Assembly: GCF_040448305.1 (NCBI RefSeq)
Contig: NZ_CP148752.1
Location: 3,348,001 to 3,412,000, forward strand
DNA from: Pseudomonas fluorescens
Lineage (GTDB): Bacteria > Pseudomonadota > Gammaproteobacteria > Pseudomonadales > Pseudomonadaceae
Reading direction: 5' to 3'
DNA: 64,000 bases
In this document: one piece after another, positions 51,736-61,082 of the stretch
How the letters are laid out: each line of letters begins with the position of its first letter
Position numbering within the stretch: position 1 is the first letter of the stretch
Notes under the pieces: model-generated
What the model saw: the letters and a program-made list of their open reading frames with translations, nothing else
What the model was told of the DNA's origin: nothing
Databases searched by the model: none
Program-made: the position numbers and the translations under genes

Positions 51736-54609
51736 TCATACCTGCGTCATCGTGCTGCGTACTTTTTTATACTCCGTGTTCCCCTGCCCGTTACTCTGCT
51801 CGTTGTGCAAGTAAATCCCGATAGCTCCGACCTCATTAGCGGGTTTCAACTGTCTGAGCCCAGCCCGCCATGCCGACTCTGAGGCCTGCGCCCCCAAAAC
51901 AGCCGTCAGCCCGTTGTCGACTTCGGTATTGCCCAGTTTGTAAACCGACTGTACCGCTGCATCGTGAATCAACGATTTCCCGGCGTTTATCAAATCCCCC
52001 CCTGTTGGCACCGCCATCAATCGGTGATGCCTACTTTCCTTGAGTCGAGAGTCCACACCTCCCGCAAAGCGAATCGAGTCGCCTACGGCCATTTTCATCA
52101 CGACACCGGCCACAGTATTCAGTATTGGATGAACGCCTTCAGGCGCGCTTGCGGACCACATACCCTTAACCATGTTGCCGCTCAAATTGGCAATCGTATC
52201 AACGGCCAGCGCACCTCGCGTACTGATGTCGGGAGTAATGGTAGGGCCTATTCGGGAAACTACCCGCCCAACCAACTTCGAACCCATTGATTTAACAACC
52301 CCTTCAACCATACCGATTGGGTCGGGTGTTGTTAAACCAAGGGTGAAACCCACACCAAAGCTGACAATTCCCACACCCGCCACGGTCAGGTTTTTGCGCA
52401 AACCGCTGTCACCTTCGCGATCCAGAACATGGGCCACCGTCGAGCCACCGACATAGCCCGCCGCCACACCTGACATGATTGCAACGGGATAACGTGCCAG
52501 TTGCCCCAGCGATGCGCTCAACGCCTTTTTTACCAGTTGTTTTGCGCCATATCCCGCAGCCCCCTTGACGGTTCCCCGGCCAATTGCAGCGAGGGTCGCC
52601 GTAACGCGCTTTACAGTGCCAATCCGGGTTTTGGCCAATCCGAGCCAGTCGACATGCCCGATCGGATTGCCCCCCACCATCCGATACAGGTTCAACCCAT
52701 CTATCGTCCCTGCCGGATCGGCGCTCAGCCAGCGCTGTCGCCACGGCATGTAATACCGCAAACCGTAGTAATACAGCCCCGTTGCATCCCGCTCCTGCCC
52801 TGAATATCGAATCGTCTTGTAGCTGGCCTCAACCTTGTCCCTGCCTGCCCACCAGGCTGTGCCGCCGTAGGGATAGTAGTTTTCCTGGCTGATGAGTCTG
52901 GCGTCTTTATCCAGTTCCAGCGTGCTGGATTCCAGATGATCGGCAAGGCAGTAACGCAGCTGATGCCGGGCACCTTCCGGCGGTGCCCCCCTTTCCCAGT
53001 GCAGGATCCGCACGCTGCATTGACCGCTCTGGACACTGATGACATTCAGGGTTTCATCGGGGCCTGTACGAATCTCCACGCCCGGCAAGTAGCGGGTTTC
53101 ATGGGTACGGCTCAATGTGCCGGTAAAAGCCGTACGGATCTTTCGTACGCGCTGATCATCGCCGTCATAGACATAGATCTCCGTGTCTGCAGGTTCGTCC
53201 TCGCGCACCACCTGATCGACCTGGCACAAGCGGTTGTGTGCATCCCAGTGCAGTGTCTGTCCCCGTTGCAGCACTTTGAGATTGCCGCAGGCGTCATAAG
53301 CAGCATCAATTTCACTGTCACCTGGCGATTCACTGCCATCGCCCCAAGGCAGGCTTCGGTTGCTCAAGGTTGCAACGGCCGTTCGTTCGGTTCGACTTGC
53401 GCTGTCAGCGTGGTGATGCAGGATCTCCAGGTTGCCACCGGCGTCGTAGTCGAACGTCTGGATATAGTTCTCCAGTTGGCCAGGGTCCGGTGGCGAAACG
53501 AATGCAGGTAAATGGGGGCCGCCCGAGGCATTGCAGCGTTGTCGACCGCTGGCTTGGATAAGTTGGCCGAGGGTGTCGTACTGCCAGGTGCTGACCGCGG
53601 CAACGCTTTGATTGCGCGAGTAGCGGGTCGACTGGGTAGCGTCAGTGATACGAATCGGGTTACCGACTGGATCATAGGCATACGTCAGATGCTGCAACGG
53701 CGGCTGGCTTGCCAGTTGCGCTTGCAGCGTTGTCAGGCGCCCATCCTCGGGATCGAAAACGGTACGGGTTACTACGCCATTGCCGGCCGTTTGCTGCTCT
53801 GTTTGCCCCCAGGCGTTGTATCGAATGTTGCTTACAAGCGTGATTTCGTCATGGGCTCCGAACAGCTTGATGCGTGTGTCCAACAACTCCCCGGCGACGC
53901 TCTGACGCTGGTTTTGCTCATTGCCCAATGCGTCTACAAAACGTACCGACTCGCCCACACTGTTAAATCCTGTTTGTGTGAGCGACCCTTGAGGCTCGAG
54001 CAATTTATCGCGCTCGGTTTCGTTCACTGGCCAGTCAGGCAATTGAATCTGCGCCAGAAAGCGACGAGTCTGCTGCAAACATGCACCGAACAAACTGAAT
54101 TCGCTGAAGTGCTGAGTACCCGCACCGTCATCGTGACGGATCAACTGAGCGCAGCGATTGTGCCTGGCGGACTCTTGCGAATTATCGCCGTACGCAAAAC
54201 AAGCCGTACGCTGCTCTGCACCTGTCGCCGATTCAAAAACACTCTCTGGGCGCGATAAGCAATCGTAGGTCATACGCAGGTGATTACGTTTCTGGTCCCA
54301 ATCTTCCAGCTTTTGCCGGGCAGCCCCGTAAAGACTAACCCGCCATCCGGCGTCCAGATTCACAGAGAGCAAAGGCTGCCCGGTGAGCGTAGTGATTGTG
54401 GTTTGATTGGCGGGAGTGGACTTATCGTCCTCAAATATGGAAAAAAGCCGCGGATCGCGACTGTAACTGACTCGGTTTGGAGTGCTGTAGATATGTTGGG
54501 TGATGCGAGCCTCAGGGGCTTGCTGGTCCGATCGCCGATGATAGGCAATCTCACGTACGACGGCGCGACGCGGATCAATCACTGAAAGTGTCGGTGTATG
54601 TCTGTGCAT
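51736..54609 (-). CDS. RHS-repeat protein (TccC-like) with variable C-terminal tip
   Basis: A 957-residue protein from the ATG at 54609 (MHRHTPTLSVIDPRRAVVREIAYHRR), a start shared by TccC-type proteins; an in-frame ATG at 54648 is less likely. YD repeats run through the body (LTYAYDPVGNPIRITDATQSTRYSRN; YVYDGDDQRVRKIRT). The core closes with RYSGQERDATGLYYYGLRYYMPWRQRWLSADPAGTIDGLNLYRMVGGNPIGHVDWLGL. The last ~300 residues are a separate tip, rich in Gly and small hydrophobics (YGAKQLVKKALSASLGQLARYPVAIMSGVAAGYVGG). I recognise no toxin fold in it. There is no signal peptide and no VgrG, PAAR, TcdA/TcdB or immunity-like gene next to it. Confidence 0.9.
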   Translation of the reverse strand: MHRHTPTLSVIDPRRAVVREIAYHRRSDQQAPEARITQHIYSTPNRVSYSRDPRLFSIFEDDKSTPANQTTITTLTGQPLLSVNLDAGWRVSLYGAARQKLEDWDQKRNHLRMTYDCLSRPESVFESATGAEQRTACFAYGDNSQESARHNRCAQLIRHDDGAGTQHFSEFSLFGACLQQTRRFLAQIQLPDWPVNETERDKLLEPQGSLTQTGFNSVGESVRFVDALGNEQNQRQSVAGELLDTRIKLFGAHDEITLVSNIRYNAWGQTEQQTAGNGVVTRTVFDPEDGRLTTLQAQLASQPPLQHLTYAYDPVGNPIRITDATQSTRYSRNQSVAAVSTWQYDTLGQLIQASGRQRCNASGGPHLPAFVSPPDPGQLENYIQTFDYDAGGNLEILHHHADSASRTERTAVATLSNRSLPWGDGSESPGDSEIDAAYDACGNLKVLQRGQTLHWDAHNRLCQVDQVVREDEPADTEIYVYDGDDQRVRKIRTAFTGTLSRTHETRYLPGVEIRTGPDETLNVISVQSGQCSVRILHWERGAPPEGARHQLRYCLADHLESSTLELDKDARLISQENYYPYGGTAWWAGRDKVEASYKTIRYSGQERDATGLYYYGLRYYMPWRQRWLSADPAGTIDGLNLYRMVGGNPIGHVDWLGLAKTRIGTVKRVTATLAAIGRGTVKGAAGYGAKQLVKKALSASLGQLARYPVAIMSGVAAGYVGGSTVAHVLDREGDSGLRKNLTVAGVGIVSFGVGFTLGLTTPDPIGMVEGVVKSMGSKLVGRVVSRIGPTITPDISTRGALAVDTIANLSGNMVKGMWSASAPEGVHPILNTVAGVVMKMAVGDSIRFAGGVDSRLKESRHHRLMAVPTGGDLINAGKSLIHDAAVQSVYKLGNTEVDNGLTAVLGAQASESAWRAGLRQLKPANEVGAIGIYLHNEQSNGQGNTEYKKVRSTMTQV

Positions 54610-54727
54610 TGCACTCGCTCCGGATTCACATGCAGGGATTAGCCACATGACATCCGGAACGTTTATCTGCCGTTACCGCACTACCGTCAACTGTCAGAAA
54701 TTACAGGTACACGCACGGCCAACGCGC

Positions 54728-55105
54728 TTACGAAAGCATGTCCTGCATCAGTTCCTGCAACTTGTCCAGATCGAACGGCTTGTCCAGGATCGGCGCCTTG
54801 CGCGTGATCGGGCTGTCGGTCTCACGGATTTCCTGGGCATAGCCGCTGATGAAAATCACCTTGAGTTCGGGTCGCAGCTTCACGGCGGGCTCGGCGATCT
54901 GCACGCCGGAGATTCCACCGGGCAGGCGAAAGTCGGTGATCATCATGTCCAGGTGCGGTTTGCTCGCCAGGATTTCAAAGGCCTGTTCGCCGTTTTCGGC
55001 CTGCAATACGCGGTAACCCTCGCCCGACAGATAAGCGGACAGCACCATCAGAATCGAGGGATCGTCCTCGACGACGAGTACTACATCTTGTGCATCTTCG
55101 CTCAT
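54728..55105 (-). CDS. response regulator, single receiver
   Basis: A 125-residue receiver from the ATG at 55105 (MSEDAQDVVLVVEDDPSILMVL), with a plausible ribosome site (AGGCTTCCC). Acidic pair VEDD, phospho-Asp in MMITDFRLPGG, Ser in VIFISGYAQ, conserved Lys in ILDKPFDLDKL. There is no output domain, so it acts as a phosphate sink or by protein contact. It lies 77 bases downstream of the REC-kinase gene on the same strand. Confidence 0.93.
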   Translation of the reverse strand: MSEDAQDVVLVVEDDPSILMVLSAYLSGEGYRVLQAENGEQAFEILASKPHLDMMITDFRLPGGISGVQIAEPAVKLRPELKVIFISGYAQEIRETDSPITRKAPILDKPFDLDKLQELMQDMLS

Positions 55106-55182
55106 GGGAAGCCTTTGTTCGGTCAATTGCTGCTGATACGACCGTGGGGTCGATCAGAGGTTGCGTTTACCTGTCTGTTTTC

Positions 55183-56364
55183 CTACAGCGGCAGACAAAC
55201 GCGAAACAAGGCGCCTTCGCCAATCCTGCTCTGGACGGTAATAGTACCGCCATGGGCGGCCACAATCTGTTCTGAAATAAACAATCCCAGGCCCAGCCCG
55301 GCGACGGCGTGCTTGGCCGATACGCGTTCGAACTGCTGGAAAATCCGTTTCTGGTTTTCTTCGCTGATGCCGATCCCTTGATCCTGCACGTCCACCAGCG
55401 CCTGGCCACCTTCACTGTAGACCTTCACCGAGATCGGGCTCTTGGCCCCGTAGCGCAAGGCGTTGGTCAACAGGTTGGAAATGACCTGCTCAATACGAAA
55501 TTCGTCCCAGTTTCCGATCACCGGTTGCGCGGCATCGAGGGTGACCGACGCCTCGGCGGCGTCGATCTGCTGGGAAAAGTTGTGCAACAGGTGGCGAACC
55601 AGCGTCGAAAGATCGATGCGCGTCGGCCGGATCGACAAATTTCCGGTGCGAATGCGCGAGACATCGAGCATGTCTTCAATCAAGCGAATGAGGTTTTTGA
55701 TCTGCCGCTCATCGCGGTCGACCATGGCGTGCATCTTGTCCAGGGTGAATGCGGCGGCGTTGTCCCGGGCCAGGTGCATCTTGCGCAACTGGGTTTCAAG
55801 GATCAGACCGTTGAGCGGCGTGCGCACCTCGTGGGCGACGATGGACATGAAGTCATCGCGCATGCGCACCGCCTGTTCCAGTTCCAGCTGGGTGTTTTGC
55901 AACTGCTTGAGCAGGGTCTCCTGTTCGCGGCGACTTTGCTCAAGGGCCAGCACTTGTTCCTTCATCGCCTTGCTCTGGCGATACAGGTCGACGAACACAT
56001 TGACCTTGCTCTTGACCGCCTGGATGTCCAGCGGTTTGTGCAGGAAATCCACGGCACCGCTTTCATAGCCCTTGAACGCGTAGTTCAGTTCACGCCCGGC
56101 GGCGCTGACAAAAACGATCGGAATGTTCCTGGTTTTTTCCGTGCCACGCATCAACTCGGCCAGCTCGAAGCCATTCATGTCGGGCATCTGCACATCGAGG
56201 ATGGCCAAGGCGAATTCGTGTTGTAACAGCAGGGACAAGGCTTCGTCGGCGGATAGCGCCTTGTAGACGATGCGGTCCTCACGCTTGATCAGTGCTTCGA
56301 GCGCCAGCAGATTCTCTGGCAGATCGTCCACGATCAGCAGTTTGGCCTGGATATTACTTAGCAT
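55183..56364 (-). CDS. receiver-histidine kinase (REC-HisKA-HATPase)
   Basis: A 393-residue protein from the ATG at 56364, within the end of the cheB remnant (overlap 7 bases). Receiver ~1-125: LLIVDDLPENLLAL, phospho-Asp in LAILDVQMPDMNG, FLHKPLD. Coiled coil ~130-175. HisKA SIVAHEVRTPLNGLI. HATPase NLLTNALRYGAKSPI, VQDQGIGISEENQKRIFQQFERV, GLGLGLFISEQIV. It is soluble. The REC-first layout suggests it is itself a target of the upstream hybrid kinase. The longer frame to 56622 is shared with cheR and cheB and is not coding. Confidence 0.92.
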   Translation of the reverse strand: MLSNIQAKLLIVDDLPENLLALEALIKREDRIVYKALSADEALSLLLQHEFALAILDVQMPDMNGFELAELMRGTEKTRNIPIVFVSAAGRELNYAFKGYESGAVDFLHKPLDIQAVKSKVNVFVDLYRQSKAMKEQVLALEQSRREQETLLKQLQNTQLELEQAVRMRDDFMSIVAHEVRTPLNGLILETQLRKMHLARDNAAAFTLDKMHAMVDRDERQIKNLIRLIEDMLDVSRIRTGNLSIRPTRIDLSTLVRHLLHNFSQQIDAAEASVTLDAAQPVIGNWDEFRIEQVISNLLTNALRYGAKSPISVKVYSEGGQALVDVQDQGIGISEENQKRIFQQFERVSAKHAVAGLGLGLFISEQIVAAHGGTITVQSRIGEGALFRVCLPL

Positions 56365-56504
56365 GCGGTTCGTTCCAGCTCGACAAGCAAACGGCCGATG
56401 CCTTCGCGCAGCGGGCCGAGGATGTTCAACAGCGCCTCGACGCCACCGGCGGAGGCACCGATCACGATCGCTTCGATAGCCGGCAATCTCGTTGCACTGT
56501 TCAT
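56358..56504 (-). pseudogene. cheB: cheB remnant, internally deleted in frame
   Basis: A 48-codon frame whose ATG at 56504 overlaps the cheR stop (ATGA). Residues ~8-24, IEAIVIGASAGGVEALL, are the opening of the CheB methylesterase domain (catalytic Ser in GASAGG), with ILGPLREG following. The closing IGRLLVELERTAC looks like the native CheB C-terminus. The ~130-140 residues between, with the catalytic His and Asp, are missing. There is no stop or frameshift, and its end still overlaps the next kinase start. The methylesterase cannot be active. Confidence 0.7.
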
Positions 56505-57334
56505 GATTTTCGATAGATCCGTTCTTGTTTGACCAACGGCTCGAACCGATTGCCGCAGGCTGAAAATTCCGGGGTTTCCTTACTGCCCAGCACCAGGAAA
56601 CCGCGATGGCAGAGGGACTCATGAAACAGTCCGAACGCCCGATCCTGAAGTTTTTTATTGAAATAAATCAATACGTTACGACATGAAATTAATTGAGTTT
56701 CGGAAAATACGCTGTCCGTTGCCAGGCTGTGATCGGCGAAGGTCACGTTCTCGCGCAGGGTCTTGTCGAAAATCGCGTACCCATAGGCCGCCGTATAATA
56801 GTCGGCAAACGAACACTGGCCACCGGCCTGCTGGTAATTAGCAGTGTAGGCGCGGACATTCTCCATTGAGAAAATCCCTTGCTTGGCCTTTTCCAACGAG
56901 CGCGGATTGATGTCGGTGGCGTAGATGATCGTGCGGTCGAGCAGGCCCTCTTCGCGCAGCACAATGGCCATCGAATACACCTCTTCACCGGTGCTGCATC
57001 CGGCGATCCAGACCTTGATCGAAGGGTAGGTTCGCAGCAACGGCACCACTTCCTTGCGGATGGTCAGGAAGTGCGAGGGGTCGCGAAACATCTCGCTGAC
57101 CGGAATGGTCAGCAATTGCAGCAATTGCATGAAGGCGGTGGGGTCGTGCAGGACCCTTTCCTGCAACGCCGAGATGGTATTGCACTCGAACTGACTCAAC
57201 GCGTGGTTGACCCGGCGCTTGATCGAAGCGCCGGAGTAATCGCGAAAATCGTAGCTGTACTTGAGGTAGATCGCCTCGATCAACAACCGCAATTCGATTT
57301 CGCTGTTTCGCTCCACTGAGGAATTGCGCTCCAC
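56501..57334 (-). CDS. CheR-type methyltransferase
   Basis: A 277-residue protein. The start is taken as GTG at 57334 (TAGTG junction with the kinase stop), with a second GTG 8 codons later in a small tandem (VERNSSVERNS). N-terminal CheR domain LRLLIEAIYLKYSYDFRDYSGASIKRRVNHALSQ; SAM site VWIAGCSTGEEVYSMAIVL; ATDINPRSLEKAKQGIFSM; NVLIYFNKKLQDRAFGLFHESL; end RIYRKS. It methylates glutamates, here possibly on the coiled coil of the adjacent kinase instead of an MCP. Its counterpart cheB is broken. Confidence 0.92.
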   Translation of the reverse strand: MERNSSVERNSEIELRLLIEAIYLKYSYDFRDYSGASIKRRVNHALSQFECNTISALQERVLHDPTAFMQLLQLLTIPVSEMFRDPSHFLTIRKEVVPLLRTYPSIKVWIAGCSTGEEVYSMAIVLREEGLLDRTIIYATDINPRSLEKAKQGIFSMENVRAYTANYQQAGGQCSFADYYTAAYGYAIFDKTLRENVTFADHSLATDSVFSETQLISCRNVLIYFNKKLQDRAFGLFHESLCHRGFLVLGSKETPEFSACGNRFEPLVKQERIYRKS

Positions 57335-60300
57335 TAGATCCGTTCCATCTTCGGTAACCACACACGAATCAGCGAAAACAGGCGATCCAGGTCGATGGGC
57401 TTGGCCAGGTAATCGTTGGCGCCGGCCTGCAGGCAGTGCTCCTGATCGTCCTTCATGGCCTTGGCCGTCACCGCGATGATCGGCAACTTGCGCCAGCGCG
57501 GGTCCTTGCGGATTTCAACGGTGGCTTCAAAGCCATCCATTTCGGGCATCATCACGTCCATCAACACCAGATCGATGTCTTGCACCTCATTCAATCGTTC
57601 AATCGCTTCGCGGCCGTTGCGGCCAATGACCACGACCGCGCCCTTTTGCTCCAGCGCGCTGGTGAGGGCGAAAATGTTGCGCACATCGTCATCCACCAGC
57701 AGCACCTTGCGGCCCTCGAAGACCTTGTCGCGACTGCGGGCGACCTTGAGCATCTTCTGCCGTTCATGGGACAACCGTGATTCGACTTTGTGCAGAAAAA
57801 GCGTCACCTCATCCAGCAACCGCTCCGGCGAGCGTGCGCCCTTGATGATGATCGAACGCGAATACTTGCGCAGTTCGGCCTCTTCATCCCGGGTCAGGTT
57901 GCGCCCGGTATAGACGATGACGGGCACAAAAGAGCAGATGTCTTCGGTGGACATGCGCTTGAGCAGGTCATTACCGAGCATGTCCGGCAGCTTGAGGTCG
58001 ATGATCATGCAATCGAAGACGGACGTGCGCAGCAGGTCCAGCGCCTCCTGCGCCAGGCCAACGGCAGTGATCTCGATGTCATCGTCGCCGATCAGGCGGG
58101 CAATACTGTCGCGCTGCAAGTCGTCGTCCTCGACCAGCAGCACGCGCTTGACCTTCTGGGTCAGCTTGGCCTCGAGGCGTGCAAACACATCCTTGAGTTC
58201 CTCGCGGGTGGTCGGTTTGACCGCATAGCCAATGGCGCCCATGTGCATCGCCGCCTCGACCCGGTCTTCGACCGAAATCACATGCACCGGGATGTGCCGG
58301 GTTTCGGCGTGTTCCTTCAAGCGTTGCAGCACGGTCAGACCGGAATGATCCGGCAGGCGCATGTCCAGCAGGATCGCATCGGGGATGAACGCCTTGGCCA
58401 GGTCGTAGCCTTCGTCGGCACCGTGGGCCACCAGACACTGATAACCCAGTTCATGGGCCAGGTCGTAGAGGATGTGCGCAAAGTTCGGCTCATCCTCCAC
58501 CACCAGCATGCAGCGGGTGGTGAACGGCCCCTTGTTGCGATCGTCGTCGAAACGCGGAATGTCGACTTCGGCCACCCGTGGCGACAATGTGGGCGGCAAT
58601 CCACTCGGCGCGGCCGCCACAGGAACGGCTCGCATCGGTTCGACTGGCACTTCGCCCGGTTCCACGTACTGCTGCGGCAAGACCAGGGTAAACACACTGC
58701 CCTGCCCCGGCGTGCTGCTCACGCTGATGGAGCCGCCGAGCAAGGCCGCCAGGTCACGGGAGATCGACAACCCCAGCCCGGTGCCGCCGTAACGCCGATT
58801 GGTGGTGCCATCGGCCTGACGGAACGCTTCGAAGATGCTTTCGTGCTGATCCACCTCGATGCCGATCCCGGAATCGCCGATGCTGAACGCGATGCCGTCA
58901 TTCGGCGCTGTGGCGACAGACAGGCTGACGCTGCCGCTTTCAGTAAACTTCACGGCGTTGGACAGCAGATTCTTGAGGACCTGCTCCAGGCGCTGCCGGT
59001 CGGTGAACAGCATCAGCGGCGCACCGTCTTGCATATCCACCTGGAAATCCAGCTGTTTGTCGGTGGCCAACGGCTGGAACAGGCTGCGCAGGCCATCCAC
59101 CAGACGCACCACGCTGGTGTTCTCCGGACGGATTTCCAGCTTGCCGGCCTCGACTTTGGAAATATCCAGAATGTCGTTGATCAGGTGGAGCAAATCATTG
59201 CCGGCGGAGTAGATCGACTCGGCGAACTTGACTTGCTCGGCACTGAGGTTTTGCTCGGGGTTTTCCGCCAGCAGCTTGGCCAGGATCAACGAACTGTTCA
59301 GCGGCGTGCGCAGCTCATGGGACATGTTGGCGAGGAATTCGGACTTGTACTTGCTCGATCGCTGCAATTCTACTGCGCGTTCTTCGAGCTGGATCCGGGC
59401 CTGATTGAGCTCGGTATTCTTCAAGTCCATGGCGTCGCGTTGCTCGGCCAATGCTTGTGCCTGCTCGGCGAGTTGTTCGTTGGTCTGCTCCAGCTCCACC
59501 TGCTGGGTTTCCATGTGCGCCTGGGACTCCTTGAGAATCCGCGATTGTTCTTCGAGCTCTTCGTTGGCGGTCTTGAGTTCTTCCTGCTGAACCTGCAATT
59601 CTTCGTTGAGTTGCTGGGTTTCGGCCAACACCTCCTGTAAACGCTGGCGATAGCGTGCCGCCTCGATCGAGGTGCCGATGTTGCCGGCAATCAGCTCAAG
59701 CAATTCAACGTCACGGTCCGTCAGTGGACGCAGAAAGCCCAACTCGATCACGCCATTGACCCGCTCGTCATCGCTGGTTGGCACCACCAGCACACTGCGC
59801 GGCAAACCGTCACCGAGGCCGGAGCTGACCTTGAAATAATCTCCCGGCACCTCGTCCAGGCGAATCAGCCGTGCCTGCTGCGCTACTTGGCCGACAATGC
59901 CTTCGTCGCTGTAGATCTGCTGTTCACGGTCTTGCTGTTCGCGGGAAAAACCGTAGGTGGCGATGCGCTTGAGGCCGCCGTGGTCTTCGCGCACATAAAT
60001 AGCCGCTACGGCGGTGCCCAGGTACTGCGCGCAGAACTGCAGGATGTTGCGACCCAGCATGTTCAGGCTCAATTGCCCCAACACCTGCTCGGCCAGTTCG
60101 GTCTGGCCGTTGCGCAGCCAGGCCTGTTGCTCCAGACGATGAGCGCTGGCTTGCTGGCCGGCAAGGTTGACGCTGTAGTTCTGCGACAGGGTCATCAAAT
60201 CGCGACGCCCGACATACGCCAGCAACCCGCTGACCCCGGCAATGAACAACAGGTAGAGACTGATGCTCATGACCGTGGTACGTCGCACTTCATCATTGCG

Positions 60301-60825
60301 CGATGCACGCAACTGTTGCTCGGTGTCGATCACCGCCTCGAACTGCTTGCGAATTTCATCGGTCAGGCGTTTGCCGCGTCCGGCCTTGACCACGGCGCGA
60401 TAGTCCCCGCTGCTGCGCTGCAAATCGATCATCGATTGTGCATAGTCGGACCACTCCTGCTGTAAGGCCTGCAACCGCAATAAGCGGTCGGTCTGCACCG
60501 GGTTGTCGGCGGTCAGTTCGAGCATGGTGTTGAGCGCCACGGCGATGCGCGGCTTGGCGGTTTCGTAGGGGTCGAGGAAATGTTCGTCGCCACTGAGCAG
60601 GAAACCGCGCATCCCGGTTTCCAGGTCCACGGTCAGCTTGACCGCTTCATTGGCGTTATTGATCACCCGATCGGTGTGCTCCACCCACTGGATCGTCGAC
60701 AGTAAATAGCTGATCAGCGACACGAAGAACACGGCGCTGATGAGACCCAGACCCAATGGCAGGCTGATGTTGCGGCTCAGGAGTTTACGAAATCGTTGTT
60801 CATCAACCGAGGACGCGGAGGGCAT
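57334..60825 (-). CDS. CHASE3-GAF hybrid histidine kinase with three receivers
   Basis: A 1163-residue membrane kinase. TM1 ~21-44, periplasmic CHASE3 ~45-180 (VKLTVDLETGMRGFLLSGDEHFLDPYE), TM2 ~187-208, GAF ~235-390, long coiled coil ~395-500 (LNEELQVQQEELKTANEELEEQ), HisKA with FLANMSHELRTPLNSSLILAK (~510), HATPase (NLLSNAVKFTESG, GTGLGLSISRDLAALLGG). Then three receivers: VVEDEPNFAHIL/LLDMRLPDHSG, LLVEDDDLQRDS/IIDLKLPDML and LLVDDDVRNIFAL/LMDVMMPEMDG, all with phospho-Asp. It is the first gene of the kinase-cheR-cheB'-kinase-regulator series. Confidence 0.94.
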   Translation of the reverse strand: MPSASSVDEQRFRKLLSRNISLPLGLGLISAVFFVSLISYLLSTIQWVEHTDRVINNANEAVKLTVDLETGMRGFLLSGDEHFLDPYETAKPRIAVALNTMLELTADNPVQTDRLLRLQALQQEWSDYAQSMIDLQRSSGDYRAVVKAGRGKRLTDEIRKQFEAVIDTEQQLRASRNDEVRRTTVMSISLYLLFIAGVSGLLAYVGRRDLMTLSQNYSVNLAGQQASAHRLEQQAWLRNGQTELAEQVLGQLSLNMLGRNILQFCAQYLGTAVAAIYVREDHGGLKRIATYGFSREQQDREQQIYSDEGIVGQVAQQARLIRLDEVPGDYFKVSSGLGDGLPRSVLVVPTSDDERVNGVIELGFLRPLTDRDVELLELIAGNIGTSIEAARYRQRLQEVLAETQQLNEELQVQQEELKTANEELEEQSRILKESQAHMETQQVELEQTNEQLAEQAQALAEQRDAMDLKNTELNQARIQLEERAVELQRSSKYKSEFLANMSHELRTPLNSSLILAKLLAENPEQNLSAEQVKFAESIYSAGNDLLHLINDILDISKVEAGKLEIRPENTSVVRLVDGLRSLFQPLATDKQLDFQVDMQDGAPLMLFTDRQRLEQVLKNLLSNAVKFTESGSVSLSVATAPNDGIAFSIGDSGIGIEVDQHESIFEAFRQADGTTNRRYGGTGLGLSISRDLAALLGGSISVSSTPGQGSVFTLVLPQQYVEPGEVPVEPMRAVPVAAAPSGLPPTLSPRVAEVDIPRFDDDRNKGPFTTRCMLVVEDEPNFAHILYDLAHELGYQCLVAHGADEGYDLAKAFIPDAILLDMRLPDHSGLTVLQRLKEHAETRHIPVHVISVEDRVEAAMHMGAIGYAVKPTTREELKDVFARLEAKLTQKVKRVLLVEDDDLQRDSIARLIGDDDIEITAVGLAQEALDLLRTSVFDCMIIDLKLPDMLGNDLLKRMSTEDICSFVPVIVYTGRNLTRDEEAELRKYSRSIIIKGARSPERLLDEVTLFLHKVESRLSHERQKMLKVARSRDKVFEGRKVLLVDDDVRNIFALTSALEQKGAVVVIGRNGREAIERLNEVQDIDLVLMDVMMPEMDGFEATVEIRKDPRWRKLPIIAVTAKAMKDDQEHCLQAGANDYLAKPIDLDRLFSLIRVWLPKMERI

Positions 60826-61082
60826 GGGGCGGGCCTTGTCGAACTGTCAGATTGCAAGGAGTTTGCCCCAAAACTGGCACATTGATCCAATTTTCTGACA
60901 TGTTTGCGCGCAAGGTCCTACATTGCACTGCGCCCGTTCCCAGGCCACGGGTTATCCTCGCGTGGCCTGCACTGCAATTCTTTTTTACAACGTAGGGAAC
61001 TTGTCGGGATCCGCCACTTACTCATGCAAGAGGCCGACGATTTCCAGCGACCGGCAATGCCAATCTTTTCGGGAACTTGACT

